A stretch of 64,000 nucleotides of DNA from Nocardioides jiangsuensis. Lineage in GTDB: Bacteria; Actinomycetota; Actinomycetes; Propionibacteriales; Nocardioidaceae. The stretch covers positions 620,001-684,000 of the forward strand of contig NZ_JAIEZQ010000001.1 in NCBI RefSeq assembly GCF_019679455.1, given 5' to 3'. The notes under the pieces were generated by a model. That model did not search any database and was not told the origin of the DNA. It saw only the letters and a list, made by a program, of their open reading frames with translations. Shown piece after piece: positions 8,569-16,882 of the stretch (position 1 is the first letter of the stretch; the number at the start of each line of letters is the position of its first letter). Both the position numbers and the translations under genes were made by a program.

Positions 8569-9960
8569 ATGAGCAGCTTGACCGACCGCCTCGCGGCTGC
8601 CTCCCGCGACCGCACGACCACCACCGTCGCGTCCACCGACGCGATCCCGGTGAACGGCAAGACCAAGGCACCGAAGAACGCGGCCGAGGACGACTTCCGC
8701 GAGCTCAAGGCCACGGTGCACAACCGGCTGCTCCAGCAGCTCGGGCCCCAGCTGTACGACGCCGAGCTCACGCAGAGCGAGCTCGAGCAGATGGTCCGCG
8801 CCACCCTCCAGGAGGTGATGGCCGACGACCAGACCCTGCTCACGCCGCAGGAGCGCACCCGGATCGCGCAGGAGATCGCCGACGACATCCTCGGCTACGG
8901 CCCGATCGAGCCCTTCCTGCGCGACCCGGACCTCACCGAGGTCATGGTCAACGGGGCGGACGACATCTGGATCGAGCGCGGCGGCCGGCTGAACAAGGTC
9001 GAGGGCCGGTTCACCGACGAGGCGCACCTGCGCCGCACCATCGACAAGATCGTGTCCCGCATCGGCCGGCGCGTCGACGAGTCGAGCCCGATGGTCGACG
9101 CCCGCCTTCCCGACGGCAGCCGGGTCAACGCGGTGATCCCGCCGCTCGCGGTCGACGGGTCGCTGCTGACGATCCGTAAGTTCTCCGCCGACCCCTACAC
9201 CGCGCAGGACCTGATCGCGTTCGGCTCGTTCACCGAGCGGACCGCGCAGTTCCTCGAGGCCTGCGTCAAGGGCAAGCTCAACATCATCGTCTCCGGCAGC
9301 ACCGGCGCCGGAAAGACGACGACGCTCAACGTGCTCTCGTCGTTCATCCCGAGCGACGAGCGGATCATCACCATCGAGGACGCCGCCGAGCTCCAGCTCC
9401 ACCAGGACCACGTGCTCCGGCTCGAGTCGCGGCCGGCCAACATCGAGGGCAAGGGCGCGGTCGACATCCGCGACCTGGTGAAGAACTCGCTGCGTATGCG
9501 CCCCGACCGCATCGTGGTCGGCGAGGTTCGCGACTCCGCGGCCCTCGACATGCTCCAGGCGATGAACACCGGTCACGACGGGTCCATCTGCACTATCCAC
9601 TCCAACGGCCCCCGCGACACGCTGGCCCGCATCGAGACGATGGTGCTGATGGCCGGCATGGACCTCCCGATGCGCGCCATCCGGGAGCAGGTGGCCTCGG
9701 CGGTCGACGTCATCGTCCACCAGAGCCGCCTCAAGGACGGCTCGCGGCGGATCACCCACGTCACCGAGGTCGAGCGGATGGAGGGTGACGTGATCACGCT
9801 CCAGGACATCTTCGTCTACGACCACTCCTACGGCTTCGACGAGAACGGCCGCAGCCTCGGCCGCCTCCGGTCCACGGGCCTACGCCCGAAGTTCCTGGAG
9901 AAGCTCGCGCACGAGAATGTCCACGTCGACCCGATGCTCTTCGCGATGGACGGGATGTGA
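8569..9960 (+). CDS. tadA: TadA/CpaF secretion ATPase
   Basis: 463 residues. An N-terminal helical region (about 1-100) precedes the CpaF signature LGYGPIEPFLRDPDLTEVMVNG. Walker A (SGSTGAGKTTTLN) is at about residues 242-254, the Asp box follows (IITIEDAAELQL), and Walker B is at about 305-316 (PDRIVVGEVRD). The His box is seen in GHDGSICTIHSNGPRDTL. All are typical of type II/IV secretion hexameric ATPases that power Flp pilus assembly from the cytoplasmic face. It ends two bases before the vWA-TadB gene. Length is normal for actinobacterial TadA. Confidence 0.95.
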   Translation: MSSLTDRLAAASRDRTTTTVASTDAIPVNGKTKAPKNAAEDDFRELKATVHNRLLQQLGPQLYDAELTQSELEQMVRATLQEVMADDQTLLTPQERTRIAQEIADDILGYGPIEPFLRDPDLTEVMVNGADDIWIERGGRLNKVEGRFTDEAHLRRTIDKIVSRIGRRVDESSPMVDARLPDGSRVNAVIPPLAVDGSLLTIRKFSADPYTAQDLIAFGSFTERTAQFLEACVKGKLNIIVSGSTGAGKTTTLNVLSSFIPSDERIITIEDAAELQLHQDHVLRLESRPANIEGKGAVDIRDLVKNSLRMRPDRIVVGEVRDSAALDMLQAMNTGHDGSICTIHSNGPRDTLARIETMVLMAGMDLPMRAIREQVASAVDVIVHQSRLKDGSRRITHVTEVERMEGDVITLQDIFVYDHSYGFDENGRSLGRLRSTGLRPKFLEKLAHENVHVDPMLFAMDGM

Positions 9961-9961
9961 C

Positions 9962-11935
9962 ATGGCGCTGTTCAGGGGGGCGCGCCGTGGGCGCACAGTA
10001 GGCCTGGCCGGCGCCGTGGTGGCGCTCCTGCTCGGCACCGCCGGGCCCGCGACCGCGGCCGAGGGCGACATCGACCACGTCGAGTCCGACGCCGGGACGC
10101 TCCGGGTCCTCTACTCCGTCCCGGGTATCGGCGAGGGCACGGAGCCGGACCTGGGCTCCGTGACCGCCACGCTCGACGGCGAGGAGACGGTGGCGTCCGC
10201 GGAGCTGGCCGCCGACAGTGGTGAGGGGATCACCCGCACGACCGTCCTCGCGATCGACGTCAGCCAGAGCATGGAGATCGACAACCGCTTCGCCGAGGCC
10301 AAGCAGGCGGCCGAGATCTTCCTCGAGACCGCGCCGCTCGACGTGCTGGTCGGGATCGTCACCTTCGCCGACGAGGTCGAGGTCGTGCAGGAGCCGAGCC
10401 TCAACCGTGAGGCGGCCGTCGCCGCCCTCGACGACCTCGCGCTCAGCCGGCAGACCAGCCTGTACGACGGTGTGCAGCAGGCCGTGCGCACCGCCGGCTC
10501 GCAGGGCCAGCGCAACGTGCTCGTCCTCTCCGACGGCGTCGACACCTCCGACACGGAGATCGAGGACGTCACCGCGACGATCAAGGGCGCCGACATCAAG
10601 GTCGACGTGATCTCGCTCGGCCAGACCGGCGCCGAGGCGGCTCCGCTGGAGACGATCGCGGCCGCGGGCCGGGGCACGGTGCTGAGCACCCAGGACCCGG
10701 AGGCCCTGTCGGAGGCGTTCGCCAGCGAGGCCCAGGCGCTCGCGAAGCAGGTGCTGGTCACCGTCGAGGTGCCCGAAGGCGTCTCCAACGAGGAGGCCAC
10801 CCTGGCCGTGACGATCGACGCCGCCGGTGAGACCTTCACCGACTCGGCGTTCGTCTCGGTCGTGTCCGCCGGACCGGCCAAGGCTCCGGCCGGCACCGGA
10901 CCGGTCGCCACACCTGCGCCCCGGTTCGCCGTCTCGACCGAGATGATGCTCGCCGGCCTCGCGGCCGCGACGCTCGGCGGCCTGCTGGTGCTGCTGAGCG
11001 CCCTCGGTGTCTTCGCGCCGCGCAAGCAGGAGTCCTTGGAAGACCGGGTCGCCGCCTACAGCCGCACCGGCAACACCAGCGCCGCGACCCGGGGGATGTC
11101 CGCCCGCCCCGCGCAGAGCGTCGCGGCCCCGAACATGACCAGCCAGGCGGTCGGTATCGCCGAGCGCGCCCTGGCCGGCAACAAGGGCTTCGAGGCCAGG
11201 CTCGGCAACAAGCTCGAGGGCGCGGGCATGTCGGTCAAGCCGGCCGAGTGGCTGCTCGGGCACGCCGGGTTCGCGCTCGGCGCTGCCCTGGTCGGCTTCC
11301 TCCTCTCCTCGGGCAGCGTGCTGTTCACCCTGATGCTGCTCGCGGGCGGTGTCGTGGTGCCCTGGATCTACCTCGCCATGAAGAAGAGCCGGCGTCTGAA
11401 GGCCTTCGACTCCCAGCTTCCCGACACGCTTCAGCTGATGTCGGGCAGCCTCTCCGCCGGCCTGTCGCTGGCCCAGTCGGCCGACACCGTCGTGCGGGAG
11501 GGGTCCGAGCCGATGGCGGCGGAGTTCCGCCGGGCGCTCGTGGAGGCACGGCTCGGCGTCCAGGTCGAGGAGGCGCTGGAGTCGGTGGCCGAGCGGATGC
11601 AGAGCGAGGACTTCAAGTGGGTGGTCATGGCGATCCGGATCCAGCGGGAGGTCGGCGGCAACCTCGCCGAGCTGCTGAACCAGGTGGCCGAGACGATGCG
11701 TGAGCGGGAGTACCTCCGCCGGCAGGTGAAGTCGCTCTCCGCCGAGGGCCGGCTGTCCGCGTGGATCCTCGGCGGCCTGCCGCCGGTGTTCCTGGCCTAC
11801 CTCGCGCTGCTGCGGCCCGACTACCTGGACCCGATGATCGGGTCCCCGCTCGGCTGGCTGATGTTCGGTGTCTGCGGCGTGATGATGGTCGTCGGCGCCT
11901 TCTGGATGAGCAAGATGGTCAAGGTGGAGGTGTAG
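9962..11935 (+). CDS. tadB: TadB platform protein fused to an N-terminal von Willebrand factor A domain
   Basis: 657 residues from ATG 9962, chosen because it follows the tadA stop by one base and opens with a signal-like segment (residues 12-33, ending TAAEGD). A vWA domain follows (about 90-265): LAIDVSQSM at about 95-103 carries the DxSxS metal-ion site, with SRQTSLYDG and VLVLSDGVDTSD giving the other metal-site loops. A membrane helix at about 320-345 leads to a cytoplasmic linker. The T2SSF domain (about 480-615) then contains LPDTLQLMSGSLSAGLSLAQS and is flanked by membrane helices. Normal TadB is about 320 residues, so the first half is an extra extracellular, probably adhesive or scaffold, domain. 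Similar fusions exist in other actinobacteria, from memory. Confidence 0.9.
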   Translation: MALFRGARRGRTVGLAGAVVALLLGTAGPATAAEGDIDHVESDAGTLRVLYSVPGIGEGTEPDLGSVTATLDGEETVASAELAADSGEGITRTTVLAIDVSQSMEIDNRFAEAKQAAEIFLETAPLDVLVGIVTFADEVEVVQEPSLNREAAVAALDDLALSRQTSLYDGVQQAVRTAGSQGQRNVLVLSDGVDTSDTEIEDVTATIKGADIKVDVISLGQTGAEAAPLETIAAAGRGTVLSTQDPEALSEAFASEAQALAKQVLVTVEVPEGVSNEEATLAVTIDAAGETFTDSAFVSVVSAGPAKAPAGTGPVATPAPRFAVSTEMMLAGLAAATLGGLLVLLSALGVFAPRKQESLEDRVAAYSRTGNTSAATRGMSARPAQSVAAPNMTSQAVGIAERALAGNKGFEARLGNKLEGAGMSVKPAEWLLGHAGFALGAALVGFLLSSGSVLFTLMLLAGGVVVPWIYLAMKKSRRLKAFDSQLPDTLQLMSGSLSAGLSLAQSADTVVREGSEPMAAEFRRALVEARLGVQVEEALESVAERMQSEDFKWVVMAIRIQREVGGNLAELLNQVAETMREREYLRRQVKSLSAEGRLSAWILGGLPPVFLAYLALLRPDYLDPMIGSPLGWLMFGVCGVMMVVGAFWMSKMVKVEV

Positions 11936-11937
11936 TC

Positions 11938-12882
11938 ATGGGAGCAACCCTGGTACTGACGGTCGGGATGGTCGGCATCTTCACCGCCCTGTTCGTCAGC
12001 CTCGCGGCGATCGGCGTCTTCACCAACGAGACCCGGGGCGTGAGCAAGTCGCTGGCCGTGGTCGAGGCCTTCACCACCGCGCCGAAGTCGATGCAGGACG
12101 AGCTCCAGCCGTCGTTCAACGACCGGGTGCTGGTCCCGCTGCTCAACCGGTTCGTGGGCCTGGGCAAGAAGCTCACCCCGGCCGACCACGGCGAGCGGAT
12201 CAGGCACAAGCTCGACGTGGCCGGCAACCCGCCCGGGTGGACCGTCGACCGGGTGACCTCGCTGAAGTTCGTCGGCTTCGCCGGCGCGCTCGGCCTGTCG
12301 CTGGTGGCCTGCCTCCTGCTGGGCGTCGGGTCGGGCCCGACCATCGCGGTCTGCGTCCTGGCGGCACTCATCGGCTACCTCGCGCCGAACATGTACCTCT
12401 ACCAGATCGGCTACGACCGCACCGCCAAGCTCCGCAGGGCGCTGCCCGACGCGCTCGACCTGCTGACCATCTCGGTGGAGGCCGGTCTCGGTTTCGACGC
12501 CGCCCTCTCCCAGGTGGCCCGCAACACCCAGGGTCCGCTCGCCGACGAGTTCGCCCGCGTGCTCCAGGAGATGCAGATCGGGCTCGGCCGGTCCAAGGCG
12601 CTGCGCGCCCTCGGCGAGCGCACGTCGCTGCCGGAGATCCGCGGCTTCGTCTCCTCGATGGTGCAGGCCGACGCCTTCGGCATCCCGATCGGCCAGGTGC
12701 TGCGGGTGCAAGCCTCCGAGATCCGGGTCAAGCGCCGCCAGCGCGCCGAGGAACAGGCGCAGAAGGTGCCGGTCAAGATCCTGCTGCCGCTGGTCTTCTG
12801 CATCCTCCCCTGCCTGTTCCTGATCGTCCTCGGCCCTGCCGTGATCAGCATCATCGGTGTCTTCTCCTCGGGAGCCATGTAG
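11938..12882 (+). CDS. tadC: TadC inner-membrane platform protein (T2SSF domain)
   Basis: 314 residues from ATG 11938, three bases after the vWA-TadB stop. The N terminus has one hydrophobic helix (residues 4-27), followed by a cytoplasmic stretch and a helix pair around residues 105-150. The T2SSF domain follows with LPDALDLLTISVEAGLGFDAALSQVA, the hallmark of TadC and GspF proteins, then a final membrane helix (PLVFCILPCLFLIVLGPAVISI). TadB and TadC form the membrane platform on which Flp pilin is assembled. The region upstream in the same frame overlaps tadB and shows no conserved residues, so the later start is preferred. Confidence 0.92.
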   Translation: MGATLVLTVGMVGIFTALFVSLAAIGVFTNETRGVSKSLAVVEAFTTAPKSMQDELQPSFNDRVLVPLLNRFVGLGKKLTPADHGERIRHKLDVAGNPPGWTVDRVTSLKFVGFAGALGLSLVACLLLGVGSGPTIAVCVLAALIGYLAPNMYLYQIGYDRTAKLRRALPDALDLLTISVEAGLGFDAALSQVARNTQGPLADEFARVLQEMQIGLGRSKALRALGERTSLPEIRGFVSSMVQADAFGIPIGQVLRVQASEIRVKRRQRAEEQAQKVPVKILLPLVFCILPCLFLIVLGPAVISIIGVFSSGAM

Positions 12883-12883
12883 C

Positions 12884-14479
12884 TTGAACCAGCTCGACCG
12901 CGTCACCCTTGCCAGTCGGGTCTTCTGCATCGCCGCGGTCCTCGGCCTGACACTGCTGTCCCGGGACGGCGAGGTGCTCTTCAGCCTCGTCGTGGTGGCG
13001 ACGGTCGCGATGACCGCGGTGTACGTGTCGCTGGTGACCGAGCTGCGGGGCATCTGGGTGGTCGCGTTCGAGGCGCTGGTCACCGGCCTGGTGATCGGGT
13101 CGGCCCCGCCCGGCGGTGTGGTCCTGCTGCCATACCTGGTGGTGCTGTCCCTGATCGCGGGCATCACCCGGGGCCTCGTCGGGCTCGCCACGGTGATGAC
13201 GGCCGAGCTCGCCACCGTCCTCGCCCTGCCGATGCTGTTCGCCGAGGTCGAGGGGCTCCAGGCCCGCTCGGAGGTCTTCGCGCCCTGGTTGCTCACCAGC
13301 CTCGGCGCGGGTCTGCTCGGCGCGTGGCTGCGAGAGATCGGCAAGGCGCCCCTGCCCGTGTCCGACCCGTCGTACGAGTCCGCGCGACGGCTGCTCACCC
13401 AGCTGCGCACCGTGGCCCGCCGGCTCTCCGCCGGCCTCGACCCGGTCAGCCTGGCCTCGCAGATGCTGGCCACCGTGCACGAGACGACCGGTACGAGTGG
13501 CTCCGCCGTCTTCGTCCGGGTGGACGGCGGCCTCCTCACCCCGTTGAGCTACCGCGGGGAGGGCGCGAACGAACGCCTGCACCCGGAGCTCGCCGTGGTC
13601 GGCCGGTGCTGGACCGAGATGGTGCCCTGCGACGCCGCGGTCGCGGGACCCGAGTCGGCGCCGCGCCGGCTCGCCGCCTTCCCGCTCCGCGTGGGGTCGC
13701 GGATGATCGGGGTGCTCCTGGCGGACGTGCCGGAGCTTCTCGACCGGGCGTCCACGGCCGACCTGATGCGGGAGCTCGACGCGCAGAGCATCCGGCTCGA
13801 CACCGCGCTCGCCTTCGAGGAGGTGCGCTCCCTCGCCACGGTGGAGGAGCGCCGGCGCCTGGCCCGCGAGATCCACGACGGGATCGCCCAGGAGGTCGCC
13901 TCCCTCGGCTACCTCGTCGACGACCTCACCGCCACCGCCGAGTCCGAGGACCAACGGGCCCGGCTGTCGGCGCTGCGCGGGGAGCTCACCCGCGTGGTCA
14001 GCGAGCTCCGGCTCTCCATCTTCGACCTGCGCAGCGACGTCGTGGCGTCGACCGGCCTGGGCGCCGCCCTCTCCGACTACCTCCACTCGGTCGGAGCCCG
14101 CTCCGACCTGACCGTCCACCTCACGCTCGACGAGGCACCCACCCGGCTCCGCGCCGAGACCGAGACCGAGCTGCTGCGCATCGCGCAGGAGGCGGTCACC
14201 AACGCCCGCAAGCACACGGACGCCCGCAACATCTGGGTGAACTGCCGGGTGCAGCCGCCCTTCGCCAGCCTCGAGATCCGCGACGACGGCGGCGGGCTCG
14301 GCACGGCCCGTCCGGACTCCTACGGCCTGCGCATCATGCGCGAGCGTGCTGAACGGGTCGACGCCCGGCTCGCGATCAGCGAGCACCACGATCTCCCGGG
14401 ACCGGGGGGAACCGTCGTGACGGTCACCCTCGGCACCGAGCACGCCCTACCCGAGCCCCGCGTGAAAGCAGACCGATGA
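12884..14479 (+). CDS. NarL-type sensor histidine kinase of the Tad locus
   Basis: 531 residues if translation starts at TTG 12884, one base after the tadC stop; a GGAG sits 9 bases upstream. The first about 150 residues hold five or six hydrophobic helices. A GAF-like segment follows at about 165-300 (LARQ-type helix, then SGSAVFVRVDGG). The dimerisation and phospho-acceptor motif of the HisKA_3 class is ERRRLAREIHDGIAQEV, and the HATPase has LLRIAQEAVTNARKHTDA and IRDDGGG. The cognate regulator follows with an ATGA overlap. Location inside the pilus cluster suggests that it controls pilus genes. The signal sensed is unknown; the GAF could bind a ligand or may be structural. Confidence 0.9.
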   Translation: MNQLDRVTLASRVFCIAAVLGLTLLSRDGEVLFSLVVVATVAMTAVYVSLVTELRGIWVVAFEALVTGLVIGSAPPGGVVLLPYLVVLSLIAGITRGLVGLATVMTAELATVLALPMLFAEVEGLQARSEVFAPWLLTSLGAGLLGAWLREIGKAPLPVSDPSYESARRLLTQLRTVARRLSAGLDPVSLASQMLATVHETTGTSGSAVFVRVDGGLLTPLSYRGEGANERLHPELAVVGRCWTEMVPCDAAVAGPESAPRRLAAFPLRVGSRMIGVLLADVPELLDRASTADLMRELDAQSIRLDTALAFEEVRSLATVEERRRLAREIHDGIAQEVASLGYLVDDLTATAESEDQRARLSALRGELTRVVSELRLSIFDLRSDVVASTGLGAALSDYLHSVGARSDLTVHLTLDEAPTRLRAETETELLRIAQEAVTNARKHTDARNIWVNCRVQPPFASLEIRDDGGGLGTARPDSYGLRIMRERAERVDARLAISEHHDLPGPGGTVVTVTLGTEHALPEPRVKADR

Positions 14480-15129
14480 CGAACAAGTCCGAGACCAAGA
14501 CCGTCGTGCTCGTGGACGACCACGACCTGATCCGCCAGGGCCTGGCCCGCGCCTTCGAGCGGGCCGAGGACTTCGTCGTCGTCGGGCACGCCGGCTCCGT
14601 CGCCGACGGCCGTAAGGCGGTGACCGCGCTCCGGCCGGACGTCGTGGTCACCGACGTCCGGCTCCCCGACGGCACCGGCCTCGACCTGGTCCGGGGCCTG
14701 CGGGAGCGGGACGACGCCGTCGGCATCGTGGTGCTGACGATGTACGCCGGCGACGAGCAGCTCTTCGCGGCCCTCGAGGCCGGGGCCTCCGCCTTCGTGG
14801 CCAAGGACGCCCCCGCCGACGACGTGGTCGCCGCCGCCCGGCACGCATCTGTCTCCCCGCGCTCGTTCACCGCCGCCAACCTCGCGGACGCCATGCGCCG
14901 CAGGATGTCGCCCACCGGCCCGCAGCTCTCCCCCCGGGAGACCGACGTGCTGCGCCTCCTCGCGGAGGGGCAGGGCGTCTCGGCGATCGCGCGGACGCTG
15001 TTCGTCAGCGAGTCGACCGCCAAGACCCACATCTCCAAGATCTACGAGAAGCTCGGGGCGGCGAACCGCGCCCAGGCGATCATGAACGCGATCCGGGCCG
15101 GCCTGCTCACCGGAGCCGAGCGGATCTGA
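14476..15129 (+). CDS. LuxR/NarL-family response regulator of the Tad locus
   Basis: 217 residues, start overlapping the kinase stop as ATGA. The receiver domain (residues 8-125) has the acidic pair D14/D15, the phospho-acceptor D60 in VVVTDVRLPDG, the switch Thr in VVLTMY, and the conserved Lys in FVAKDAP. The C-terminal HTH (about 145-210) reads LSPRETDVLRLLAEGQ, then AIARTLFVSESTAKTHISKIYEKLG, the standard LuxR DNA-binding signature. It probably activates the Tad operon and the flp genes that follow it. Candidate sites are the TAGTC-containing repeats at 6381-6410 and 15150-15166; this pairing is inference from position and repeat layout. Confidence 0.92.
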   Translation: MTNKSETKTVVLVDDHDLIRQGLARAFERAEDFVVVGHAGSVADGRKAVTALRPDVVVTDVRLPDGTGLDLVRGLRERDDAVGIVVLTMYAGDEQLFAALEAGASAFVAKDAPADDVVAAARHASVSPRSFTAANLADAMRRRMSPTGPQLSPRETDVLRLLAEGQGVSAIARTLFVSESTAKTHISKIYEKLGAANRAQAIMNAIRAGLLTGAERI

Positions 15130-15149
15130 GCCGGGACCACCCCCCACGA

Positions 15150-15166
15150 CTAGTCATTGGGGACTA
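15150..15166. promoter_or_regulatory. TAGTC inverted repeat upstream of flp, possible operator
   Basis: TAGTC at 15151-15155 and GACTA at 15162-15166 form an inverted repeat with a 6-base spacer, and the 8-mer CTAGTCAT (15150-15157) is the same as in the triple repeat before cpaB. It lies 20 bases after the response-regulator stop and about 130 bases before the first pilin. I read it as a binding site for the adjacent NarL-type regulator, without direct proof. Confidence 0.5.
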
Positions 15167-15293
15167 CCCGGCGAAGACCGAACAGTCAGACAAACGCGGC
15201 TTCTCCATCGTTCTGCGGACACAGGTTACGAGGCCTGGTTTTCTACTCATGGGGCCACTGACCGGCCTCATCAGACATCAAGGGGAGATTCAC

Positions 15294-15488
15294 ATGCGTC
15301 AGCTCATCGTTCTTCAGCAGTACCTCCGGGCCCGCCACGACGAGCGCGGCGCGTCCGCCGTCGAGTACGGCCTGCTCGTCGCCCTGATCGCGGCGATCAT
15401 CGTCGCCTCGGTGCTGTTCCTGGGCAACGCCCTCGACGGCATCTTCAACGAGACCGGCTCGTGCGTGGACAACACCGCGACCTGCTGA
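15294..15488 (+). CDS. flp: Flp-family type IVb pilin, first copy
   Basis: 64 residues from ATG 15294, with AGGGGAG as ribosome site at 15281-15287; an upstream in-frame ATG at 15249 lacks one. The 19-residue basic leader ends in Gly, then ASAVEYGLLVALIAA begins the mature pilin with Glu5 and Tyr6, the Flp processing and assembly motif. One hydrophobic helix follows. The short C-terminal tail has two cysteines six residues apart, the second being the last residue, which could form a disulfide loop. The mature protein would be 45 residues, normal for Flp. It is the main candidate for the pilus fibre built by the Tad machine encoded upstream. A prepilin peptidase is not in the window. Confidence 0.93.
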   Translation: MRQLIVLQQYLRARHDERGASAVEYGLLVALIAAIIVASVLFLGNALDGIFNETGSCVDNTATC

Positions 15489-15503
15489 CACCGTGCACGG
15501 GAG

Positions 15504-15532
15504 GTGGCCGCAGCGCTGGGCGCTGCGGCCAC
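15504..15532 (+). terminator. Perfect 13-bp hairpin between the two pilin genes
   Basis: GTGGCCGCAGCGC pairs perfectly with GCGCTGCGGCCAC around a TGG loop, 15 bases after the first flp stop and 43 bases before the second flp start. The bases after it (TTCTCATT) are only weakly T-rich. It could be a leaky terminator or an mRNA-protecting stem that makes the first pilin more abundant than the second. Confidence 0.65.
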
Positions 15533-15575
15533 TTCTCATTCCAGGGGCTGCCGAAGCCACACAAGGGAGAAAGTG

Positions 15576-15749
15576 ATGAACCACCACCGACGCACCGACG
15601 AGTCCGGCGCCTCAGCAGTCGAGTACGCACTGATCATGACCCTGATCGCCATGGCCGTGGTCCTGTCCGTCGCGTTCTTCGGCACCACCACCGCCGGGCT
15701 GTTCGACAAGCCCTGCAACGCCGTGGTCGACGCCGGCTCGACCTGCTAG
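15576..15749 (+). CDS. Flp-family type IVb pilin, second copy
   Basis: 57 residues from ATG 15576, preceded by AAGGGAGA. An 11-residue leader ending in Gly is followed by ASAVEYALIMTLIAMAV, so the cleavage site, Glu5 and Tyr6 are intact. One membrane helix and a short tail follow; the tail has two Cys nine residues apart, the last residue again being Cys. It differs from the first copy in most of the helix, so it is an old paralogue rather than a recent duplicate. It may be a minor pilin or an alternative fibre subunit. Its TAG stop shares two bases with the stop of the convergent glycosyltransferase gene (CTAG at 15746-15749). Confidence 0.9.
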   Translation: MNHHRRTDESGASAVEYALIMTLIAMAVVLSVAFFGTTTAGLFDKPCNAVVDAGSTC

Positions 15750-16882
15750 ACCTGCTCGACCTCGAGGAGGACCGCGAGCCGCTCGGCGACGCGGTCCCAC
15801 TCCCAGAGCTCGGCGACGCGCCGCCGGCCGGCCGCCCCCAGCTCCTCACGATCGGCCCTGGACAGCAGCCCGACCAGGACGCCGGCCAGAGCGCCCGGGT
15901 CCCGCGGGTCGACCAGCGCCCCCGTCTCTCCGGGCACCACCGTCTCCGGCGCTCCGCCCGAGCGGCCCACCACCACCGGCACCCCGCAGGCAGCGGCCTC
16001 GAGGAACACGATGCCGAACGCCTCCACCTCCAGCCCGAAGACCCGGGTCCGGCACGGCATGGCGAACACGTCCGCCGCGTCGAAGTAGGCCGGGAGGTCC
16101 TCCCACGGCACACCACCCGTGACGATCACCGAGTCCGCGACGCCGAGTCGCTCCGCCAGCTCCTCGACGTGCGCCCGGCGGGGCCCCTCGCCGACCAGCA
16201 CGAGCCGCGCGTCGGGGACCTCGGCCAGCACCGCCGGCCACGCCCGGACCAGCGTGTCCTGGCCCTTCCGCGGCACCATCCGCCCCGTGCACACCACCAC
16301 CGGGGTGTCGGGCAGGAGCCCGAGCCGCTTGCGCATCTCCGCTCCCCCGCAGCCCGGGCGGAACCTCGCGGTGTCGACGCCCGGCGCCAGCTGCCGCATC
16401 CGGGCAGTCCCCTGCGATGACAGGGCGGGGGCGATCCGCTCCCGGCACCAGTCGCTGACGTAGGTCAACACGTCCACCGAGTCCCCGATCCGGTGCAGGA
16501 GCTGCCGGGTCACCGGCACCTTCGCCCACCACACCTCGTGCCCGTGCGTGAGCGCGACGATCCGCCGGGCGCCGGCGCGCCGCAGCCGCGGGGCGAGCAG
16601 CCCCAGCGGCGCACTGGCGCCGAACAGCACCCGGTCGCAGCCGTGCCGCCGCATCACCTCGACCACCCGCCGCGCCACGGCCGGCGTGGGCAGCAGCATC
16701 GAGGCGGGGTCCCGGTAGACCGGGAACGGGAGTGTCGCGTCGTGCTCCAGGTCGCCCGGCATCGAGGCGGTGTACACCACGACCCGGTCCGGGTCCATCC
16801 GCTCGCACAGCGACATCACGAACGTCTCGATCCCCCCCGTTCGCGTCGGGAAGTCGTTGGTGACGACGAGGACCTTGCTCAT
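15746..16882 (-). CDS. pimB: GT4 mannosyltransferase, PimB-like
   Basis: 378 residues from ATG 16882, overlapping the M48 protease stop as ATGA. A GT-B fold is evident: N-terminal VVTNDFPTRTGGIETFV with the Gly-rich donor/acceptor loop, and in the C-terminal half VVVCTGRMVPRKGQDTL with the Arg and Lys that bind the nucleotide-sugar phosphates. EAFGIVFLEA is the E-x7-E motif of family GT4. The protein resembles the GDP-mannose-dependent PimB enzymes that add the second mannose to phosphatidylinositol mannoside at the cytoplasmic membrane face. From memory the M. tuberculosis counterpart in the same neighbourhood is Rv2188c. The exact sugar and acceptor in this organism are inferred from the family. 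Confidence 0.85.
   Translation of the reverse strand: MSKVLVVTNDFPTRTGGIETFVMSLCERMDPDRVVVYTASMPGDLEHDATLPFPVYRDPASMLLPTPAVARRVVEVMRRHGCDRVLFGASAPLGLLAPRLRRAGARRIVALTHGHEVWWAKVPVTRQLLHRIGDSVDVLTYVSDWCRERIAPALSSQGTARMRQLAPGVDTARFRPGCGGAEMRKRLGLLPDTPVVVCTGRMVPRKGQDTLVRAWPAVLAEVPDARLVLVGEGPRRAHVEELAERLGVADSVIVTGGVPWEDLPAYFDAADVFAMPCRTRVFGLEVEAFGIVFLEAAACGVPVVVGRSGGAPETVVPGETGALVDPRDPGALAGVLVGLLSRADREELGAAGRRRVAELWEWDRVAERLAVLLEVEQV

Noticed and set aside
7261-9825. 854-codon open frame opposite tadZ and tadA
   Set aside because: A shadow of third-position GC bias. It has no ribosome site or motif and lies across two well-supported genes.
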